Assembly: GCF_013127955.1 (NCBI RefSeq)
Contig: NZ_CP053435.1
Span: forward strand, 3,318,501 to 3,382,500
Direction of reading: 5' to 3'
Origin: Spirosoma taeanense
GTDB lineage: Bacteria > Bacteroidota > Bacteroidia > Cytophagales > Spirosomataceae
Length of the DNA: 64,000 nucleotides
Shown: piece after piece, positions 57,841 through 64,000 of the stretch
Position numbering within the stretch: the stretch's first letter is position 1
How the letters are laid out: each line of letters begins with the position of its first letter
Position numbers and translations under genes: made by a program
The notes under the pieces: generated by a model
The model's database searches: none
The model's input: the letters and a program-made list of their open reading frames with translations, nothing else
What the model was told of the DNA's origin: nothing

Positions 57841-58830
57841 ATGTTCAACCGTTTCCAGTCGCTTATACGTGACTATTTTGGCCTGTCCCATTCTGAAGCC
57901 CGCGGTTTTTCTGTACTTATCGGCCTCACCCTGCTCTGCCTGCTTATCCCGTTTCTGTATCGCTGCTCCGCTGACCGCCGTCCTGCCGATACCTCCGCCA
58001 CCGACCAGCGTAAACTCGACAGCCTGGTTGCACTGATGCAGACCGAAGAAGCCCGGCAACCCCGATTCCGTGACCAGTCGGATAACGACAAAACCACCGC
58101 CGAGCGATTCAGCGAGCCGAAACTGTTTCCGTTCGATCCGAATACGGTTAGCGTAGCGGGTTGGCAGCAGTTGGGTCTGCCTCGCTGGATGGCCGAGCGG
58201 ATTGAGAAATACCGGAGCAAAGGCGGTCAGTTTCGACGTAAAGAAGATCTGTTACGTATCTATGATTTTCCGCCTGATCTCTACGAGCAGTTGGAGCCTT
58301 ACATGACGTTGAAGCAGACCGCTGCCGCAAGTCAGTACGTCGAAGGCCGGTATAAAGCGGAAAAGTCATTTTCGGATAACATAGCGTCCTCCGCCGAACG
58401 ACCACCGTTTGAAGCCCGACCAGCAAAGCCAGTTATGCAGCCCTTTGACATCAATACGGCCGATACGGCGCAGTTGATTGCCCTGAAAGGGATTGGTTCA
58501 GCCCTGGCCAAACGGATCGTCAAGTTTCGCGATGTGCTGGGCGGGTTTATTTCGACGGAGCAGTTTCGGGAGGTGTATGGCCTGGACTCATTAGCACGCG
58601 AAGAGTTGCAGAAATACGGTCGGATTGGATCGGCCCCGCGCCGGATACCCATCAATACAGCCAGCGCCGAAGACCTGGACCGGCACCCGTTCCTGTCGCG
58701 TCGGCAGGCCGAAATTATTGTCCGTTACCGGGAGCAGCACGGCGCTTATACGTCGGCGGAGTCGCTGAAACCTATCCGAATTCTGGACGCCGTAACGATT
58801 GGAAAAATTGCGCCTTATCTGGAGTTTTAA
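57841..58830 (+). CDS. Helix-hairpin-helix (ComEA-like) protein
   Basis: A 329-aa protein with an N-terminal membrane segment (about 23-40, VLIGLTLLCLLIPFLY) and three helix-hairpin-helix units: about 100-160 (NTVSVAGWQQLGLPRWMAER), 203-260 (NTADTAQLIALKGIGSALAKR) and 268-328 (NTASAEDLDRHPFLSRRQAEI). The INTAxxxxLxxLPGIG-type pattern in the second unit is that of ComEA. Such proteins bind DNA without sequence specificity. Anchored on the membrane, it could act in DNA uptake, but no com genes are nearby. The spacing between the units is longer than in ComEA, so this is a larger relative of that family. Confidence 0.9.
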   Translation: MFNRFQSLIRDYFGLSHSEARGFSVLIGLTLLCLLIPFLYRCSADRRPADTSATDQRKLDSLVALMQTEEARQPRFRDQSDNDKTTAERFSEPKLFPFDPNTVSVAGWQQLGLPRWMAERIEKYRSKGGQFRRKEDLLRIYDFPPDLYEQLEPYMTLKQTAAASQYVEGRYKAEKSFSDNIASSAERPPFEARPAKPVMQPFDINTADTAQLIALKGIGSALAKRIVKFRDVLGGFISTEQFREVYGLDSLAREELQKYGRIGSAPRRIPINTASAEDLDRHPFLSRRQAEIIVRYREQHGAYTSAESLKPIRILDAVTIGKIAPYLEF

Positions 58831-58838
58831 GAACTGCA

Positions 58839-58868
58839 TCGGCCGGTCGACGCCTGTCAACCGGCCGA
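58839..58868. terminator. Convergent hairpin between HhH and LOG-family genes
   Basis: A 9-bp GC-rich stem tcggccggt/accggccga (58839-58847 with 58860-58868), 12-nt loop, between two convergent stops (58830 and 58875). Confidence 0.55.
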
Positions 58869-58874
58869 AACAAA

Positions 58875-59675
58875 TTAAAAATTGGGCTTCAGCAGATACT
58901 TGCTGTAGAAATCATCGATTGCCTTCACAGCCTCAGTCGGTGTGTCGACAAGGCTAATGAGCTTCATATCTTCTGGATTGATGTTGTGTTCCTGTTCCAG
59001 CATCACCTCCATAATCCAGTCGATCAGCCCCTGCCAGTATGCCCGGCCTACGAGCACAATCGGGAAGCGGGCAATTTTACGAGTCTGAATGAGCGTCAGA
59101 GCCTCAAACAACTCGTCGAGGGTGCCCATACCGCCGGGCATTACAACAAACCCCTGCGCGTATTTTACGAACATCACCTTCCGGACGAAGAAGAAATCAA
59201 AATTGATACTCTTATCAGGATCAATATAGATGTTGCTATGCTGCTCAAACGGAAGTTTAATATTCAAACCTACGGATTTCCCTCCCTGCTCAAAGGCTCC
59301 TTTGTTACCGGCCTCCATGATGCCCGGTCCGCCCCCCGTAATGACCCCGTACCCATGCCGTACCAGTTTGGCCGCAATTTCTTCGGTCATTTTGTAATAC
59401 GGGCTATCAGGTTGGGTGCGGGCCGAGCCGAAAATTGAAACGCACGGACCAATTTTGGCCAGTTTATCGAACCCTTCCACAAATTCGGCCATCACTTTAA
59501 AAATGACCCACGAATCGGCGGTCTTAATTTCGTTCCAGTTATGATCCTGAAACGCATCTTTAATCCGTTGTTCGTCGGGCGTAAGGAGTAACTCGTCGCG
59601 CTTGGGTAAATCCTGCGTAATGCGTTCGGTACTCTGCGTTTCAGAGCGTTGAACATTTTCTTTTGTTGATTCCAT
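58875..59675 (-). CDS. LOG family protein (TIGR00730)
   Basis: A 266-aa Rossmann-like protein of the LOG/lysine decarboxylase-like family. Motifs are SIFGSARTQPDSPYYKM, GYGVITGGGPGIMEAGNKGAF (GGGxGxMEA-like), GLNIKLPFEQ and the signature VVMPGGMGTLDELFEALTLIQT (PGGxGTxxE). Members hydrolyse cytokinin riboside monophosphates to free bases, or related nucleotide monophosphates; the old name 'lysine decarboxylase' is wrong for them. The long N-terminal part (about 60 residues before the fold) is common in Bacteroidota. Divergent from rpiB by about 170 bp. Confidence 0.93.
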   Translation of the reverse strand: MESTKENVQRSETQSTERITQDLPKRDELLLTPDEQRIKDAFQDHNWNEIKTADSWVIFKVMAEFVEGFDKLAKIGPCVSIFGSARTQPDSPYYKMTEEIAAKLVRHGYGVITGGGPGIMEAGNKGAFEQGGKSVGLNIKLPFEQHSNIYIDPDKSINFDFFFVRKVMFVKYAQGFVVMPGGMGTLDELFEALTLIQTRKIARFPIVLVGRAYWQGLIDWIMEVMLEQEHNINPEDMKLISLVDTPTEAVKAIDDFYSKYLLKPNF

Positions 59676-59784
59676 TCACGTAATAAAAAAGGCAGTGGGC
59701 GCGAAACGTACTCACTTGATGGATAAAATTTTGTCCGCCCAAACTGTTCAAAAAATCAGGTTGTCAGCCACGTCAACGAGATTT

Positions 59785-59818
59785 TTCGCAGGGCGGATTA
59801 CAATAACGAATAATTTTG
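59785..59818 (+). promoter_or_regulatory. Promoter of rpiB
   Basis: TAATTTTG at 59811-59818 is an exact TAnnTTTG -7 element, 30 nt before the ATG. TTCG at 59785-59788, near -33 TTTG, is 22 bp upstream, at the long end of usual spacing. Confidence 0.5.
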
Positions 59819-59848
59819 CCAAAACGTTTCTCAATTTTCCTGAATACT

Positions 59849-60286
59849 ATGCCCCAACGTATTGCTCTCGGTGCCGACCATGCCGGATTTGCCTACAAAG
59901 ACGCTGTTAAAACCTGGCTGGAACAACACGATTATCTGGTCGAGGATTTCGGCACGTATTCTGCTGATTCGGCCGACTACGCCGATTTTGCCCACCCCGT
60001 TGCGTCGGCCGTTGAAGAGAACCGGGCCGACCGGGGCATCCTGGTATGTGGTAGCGGACAGGGTGTGGCCATGACCGCCAATAAGCATCAGGGCATTCGG
60101 GCCGCGCTGGTCTGGCAACCCGAGATTGCCGAGCTTACCCGACAGCATAATGATGCTAACGTACTTTGCCTGCCAGAACGCTTTATCTCGCTGGACGACG
60201 CGCTTCAATGCGTTCAGCGGTTTCTGACGACAGACTTCGAAGGCGGGCGCCACCAACGCCGGGTCGAAAAAATGATGTGTACCTGA
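59849..60286 (+). CDS. rpiB: Ribose-5-phosphate isomerase B
   Basis: Interconverts ribose 5-phosphate and ribulose 5-phosphate in the pentose phosphate pathway; allose 6-phosphate isomerase is a related activity. From the chosen ATG the product is 145 aa. IALGADHAGFAYKDAVKTWL is the Rossmann-like start with the catalytic His/Asp region. YADFAHPVASAV, GILVCGSGQGVAMTANKHQGIRAAL (Cys of the active site in GILVCGSG) and ARQHNDANVLCLPER-like HNDANVLCLPERFIS complete the RpiB pattern. It is a single gene, convergent with the aminotransferase (42 bp between stops). Confidence 0.95.
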   Translation: MPQRIALGADHAGFAYKDAVKTWLEQHDYLVEDFGTYSADSADYADFAHPVASAVEENRADRGILVCGSGQGVAMTANKHQGIRAALVWQPEIAELTRQHNDANVLCLPERFISLDDALQCVQRFLTTDFEGGRHQRRVEKMMCT

Positions 60287-60327
60287 TTAATTTTTGGGCA
60301 GGAAACAGACGTACCCTGCCCGTTGCC

Positions 60328-61539
60328 TTATTTGCGTCGGCTCTCCAGAAACGCTTCGATGCGATCCAGCGCAATGTTTAGTTCATCCACTGTGGGCAGG
60401 CAGACGATACGGAAATGGTCGTTTCGGATATAGTTGAAGCCGGTTCCCGATACGACCAGGACTTTCTGATCGGTGAGCAGGTCATACACAAACTGGTCGT
60501 CGTTATTAAACCGAAACTGGCTCAGATCAAGTTTTGGGAAGATATACAAAGCTCCTTTGGGCTTTACGCAGGACACACCGGGGATAGCTGCCATACGCTC
60601 GTAGGCCAGCATTATCTGTTTATGCAGGCGTCCCGTGGGCATTACCAGGTCATTAATACTCTGGTAGCCGCCGAGTGCCGTCTGAATCGCGTATTGCGTA
60701 GGCACATTGGCACAAAGCCGCATAGATGCCAGCAACGTCAGCCCCTCGATATAGGATTTAGCCCGGTGCCGCGCTCCGCTCAGAATCAGCCAGCCGCCCC
60801 GAAAACCGGCTGCCCGATAATTTTTAGACAGGCCCCCCATGGTGATACAAAGTGTATCGTGAACGAACCGGGCCATCGGGTAATGAAGAGCGCCATCGTA
60901 TAAAATTCTGTCGTAAATCTCATCCGAGAAAACGATGAGCTTATGCCGCTCGGCAATACGGGCAATCCCTTCCAGCACGGCTTTGTCATAAACAGCACCC
61001 GTTGGGTTGTTGGGGTTAATGACGACAATCGCCCGCGTTCGGGGGGTGATTTTGCTTTCCATGTCGGCAAGGTCCGGGTTCCAGTCGGCGGCTTCGTCGC
61101 AGACGTAATGCACGGGTTTACCGCCACAAAACGCCACCGATGCCGTCCAGAGTGGATAGTCTGGAGAAGGAATCAGGACTTCATCGCCCTCGTTGATCAG
61201 AGCCTGCATCGACAGCATGATCAGCTCACTAACGCCGTTGCCGATGTAAATATCGTTGATGGTAATACCCGGTAACCCGATATTCTGGGTATGATGCATC
61301 ACCGCCTTACGGGCAGCAAACAAACCCCGCGAGTCGGCGTACCCCTGCGCATTGCGAATGTTGAGAATAACATCGTGAACAATCTCATCGGGTGCATCGA
61401 AGCCGAATGAGGCCGGATTACCAATGTTGAGACTAATGATTTTATATCCCTGGCTTTCGAGTTCGAGCGCCTTTTCATAAACCGGCCCCCGAATGTCGTA
61501 TTTTAAGTGAGTGAGCCGCTCACTCTTGCGTATTTCCAT
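60328..61539 (-). CDS. Pyridoxal-phosphate aminotransferase, AlaA-like
   Basis: Class I/II aminotransferase close to Escherichia AlaA (glutamate-pyruvate transaminase). From the Met at 61539 it begins IRKSERLTHLKYDIRGPVYEK, then SLNIGNPASFGFDAPDEIV, the substrate-carboxylate region. DIYIGNGVSELIMLSMQAL, LIPSPDYPLWTASVAF, VVINPNNPTGAVY and SDEIYDRILYDGA contain the PLP-binding Asn, Asp and Tyr. The Schiff-base Lys is in GGLSKNYRAAGFRGGW. ASMRLCANVPTQYAIQTALGGYQSI is shared with AlaA. Length of 403 aa. It is the last protein gene before the rRNA operon; a palindrome lies in its leader. Confidence 0.94.
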   Translation of the reverse strand: MEIRKSERLTHLKYDIRGPVYEKALELESQGYKIISLNIGNPASFGFDAPDEIVHDVILNIRNAQGYADSRGLFAARKAVMHHTQNIGLPGITINDIYIGNGVSELIMLSMQALINEGDEVLIPSPDYPLWTASVAFCGGKPVHYVCDEAADWNPDLADMESKITPRTRAIVVINPNNPTGAVYDKAVLEGIARIAERHKLIVFSDEIYDRILYDGALHYPMARFVHDTLCITMGGLSKNYRAAGFRGGWLILSGARHRAKSYIEGLTLLASMRLCANVPTQYAIQTALGGYQSINDLVMPTGRLHKQIMLAYERMAAIPGVSCVKPKGALYIFPKLDLSQFRFNNDDQFVYDLLTDQKVLVVSGTGFNYIRNDHFRIVCLPTVDELNIALDRIEAFLESRRK

Positions 61540-61607
61540 GCCGGAACCTTCCATGCCGTAAAAATACGGAATAGTCTACTCCGACGGGCACTCAACGCAG
61601 TTTTTCG

Positions 61608-61625
61608 GCTAACCAGCTGGTTAGC
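61608..61625. promoter_or_regulatory. 18-bp perfect palindrome before the aminotransferase
   Basis: GCTAACCAG-CTGGTTAGC is a perfect palindrome without a spacer, about 70 bp before the aminotransferase ATG. A zero-loop palindrome cannot fold as a good hairpin, so a protein-binding site is more likely. Confidence 0.35.
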
Positions 61626-61686
61626 GTTTATAGAACTCGTCCAACTTATGATAATAGCCACTAGCGAATAAATCCCTGTAAATGCC

Positions 61687-61714
61687 AGAAGCCACCCCGG
61701 CTGGAGTGGCTTCT
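61687..61714 (-). terminator. Hairpin after the 23S rRNA gene
   Basis: A 12-bp stem with one G-U (61687-61698 with 61703-61714) and a 4-nt loop. On the minus strand it comes about 55 nt after the 23S 3' end. No long T-run follows. It may end the rRNA transcript. Confidence 0.6.
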
Positions 61715-61769
61715 AACGTACTAAAGTATAAGATCTCTTCCCGTTTGAGAAAAGAAGATAGATAATCAA

Positions 61770-64000
<2,231 letters not shown>

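Larger units (their letters stand above)
61540..61769. other. 230-bp spacer between 23S rRNA and the aminotransferase, no 5S gene
   Basis: It contains the hairpin at 61687-61714, the palindrome at 61608-61625 and a small ccgta-aaaa-tacgg stem at 61556-61569 near the aminotransferase start. TATTTTTA on the minus strand near 61559-61566 is 7 of 8 to the -7 consensus. None of the conserved 5S blocks (CCGAACTCGGAAG-type) is seen on either strand. Confidence 0.6.

Noticed and set aside
60296..60321. gggcagg/cctgccc hairpin between rpiB and the aminotransferase as a terminator
   Set aside because: Seven-bp stem, but T residues precede instead of follow it on the plus strand and A residues follow on the minus strand; too weak to list.

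Overview
The window looks like chromosomal DNA of a Bacteroidota bacterium, most likely order Cytophagales (Spirosoma-like). Supporting features are a TonB-dependent receptor, a one-piece hybrid histidine kinase/AraC regulator (HTCS), Bacteroidota-type short MenE, a DUF3575 barrel, an OmpA/TPR/PD40 protein, the ArsS arsenosugar pair, few Shine-Dalgarno sequences, and repeated TAnnTTTG -7 promoter elements. No phage, integrase, transposase, CRISPR array or tRNA gene was seen. The content is mostly housekeeping genes in short operons.

Layout. 1-8.4 kb: the 3' part of a conserved secreted-type protein, a membrane-anchored NUC1 nuclease, a BaiN-like flavoprotein, an M23/LysM peptidase, thioredoxin reductase, an OmpA/TPR/PD40 envelope protein and QueE. 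8.5-13.3 kb: a HigBA toxin-antitoxin pair, then a TonB-dependent receptor followed by an ABC ATPase and an unfamiliar multi-spanning permease. 13.3-21.8 kb: a Gfo/Idh/MocA oxidoreductase, a Tat-type class V aminotransferase, signal peptidase I, MenB, DUF2452, a Rieske lipoprotein overlapping MenE, a hypothetical protein and a methyltransferase. 21.8-28.2 kb: a probable operon truA - MobA-like - DinB - GH65 maltose phosphorylase, a PNPOx-fold protein and an XRE regulator with a degenerate LexA/S24-like tail. 28.3-34.3 kb: aldehyde dehydrogenase, the arsenosugar pair, and a large protein with an HExxH peptidase-like domain, a beta-propeller and an apparent outer-membrane barrel.

34.3-35.9 kb is the least ordinary patch. 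It has a perfect 33-bp inverted repeat covering the start of a small ORF, a DUF3575 barrel gene and a frameshifted fragment of a short-chain dehydrogenase gene. 35.9-45 kb: an Na+-efflux-type ABC exporter, a dicarboxylate/amino-acid symporter, an SRPBCC-like protein, the HTCS regulator and a stand-alone LytTR regulator with repeated GTTAC motifs upstream. 45.1-61.5 kb: GlyRS, a nitronate monooxygenase-like enzyme, Ogt, an MBL-fold lipoprotein, a ROK kinase, peroxiredoxin, a methyltransferase, TetR-DsbA-NmrA, a cysE-cysK operon, a PQQ-type sugar dehydrogenase, a helix-hairpin-helix protein, a LOG-family protein, RpiB and an AlaA-like aminotransferase. From about 61.77 kb to the right edge is the 3' three quarters of a 23S rRNA gene on the minus strand. 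No 5S gene is visible downstream of it.

How the genes fit together. Redox and sulfur functions recur (TrxB, peroxiredoxin, DsbA-like, CysE/CysK), as does menaquinone synthesis (MenB, MenE). Envelope and transport functions make up the rest of the distinctive content. I found no clear multi-gene new system. The best leads are the HExxH propeller-barrel protein, the 33-bp hairpin patch, the LytTR operator-like array, the TonB receptor/ABC locus and the apparently 5S-less rRNA end. Everything here is by-eye reading; no searches were run.
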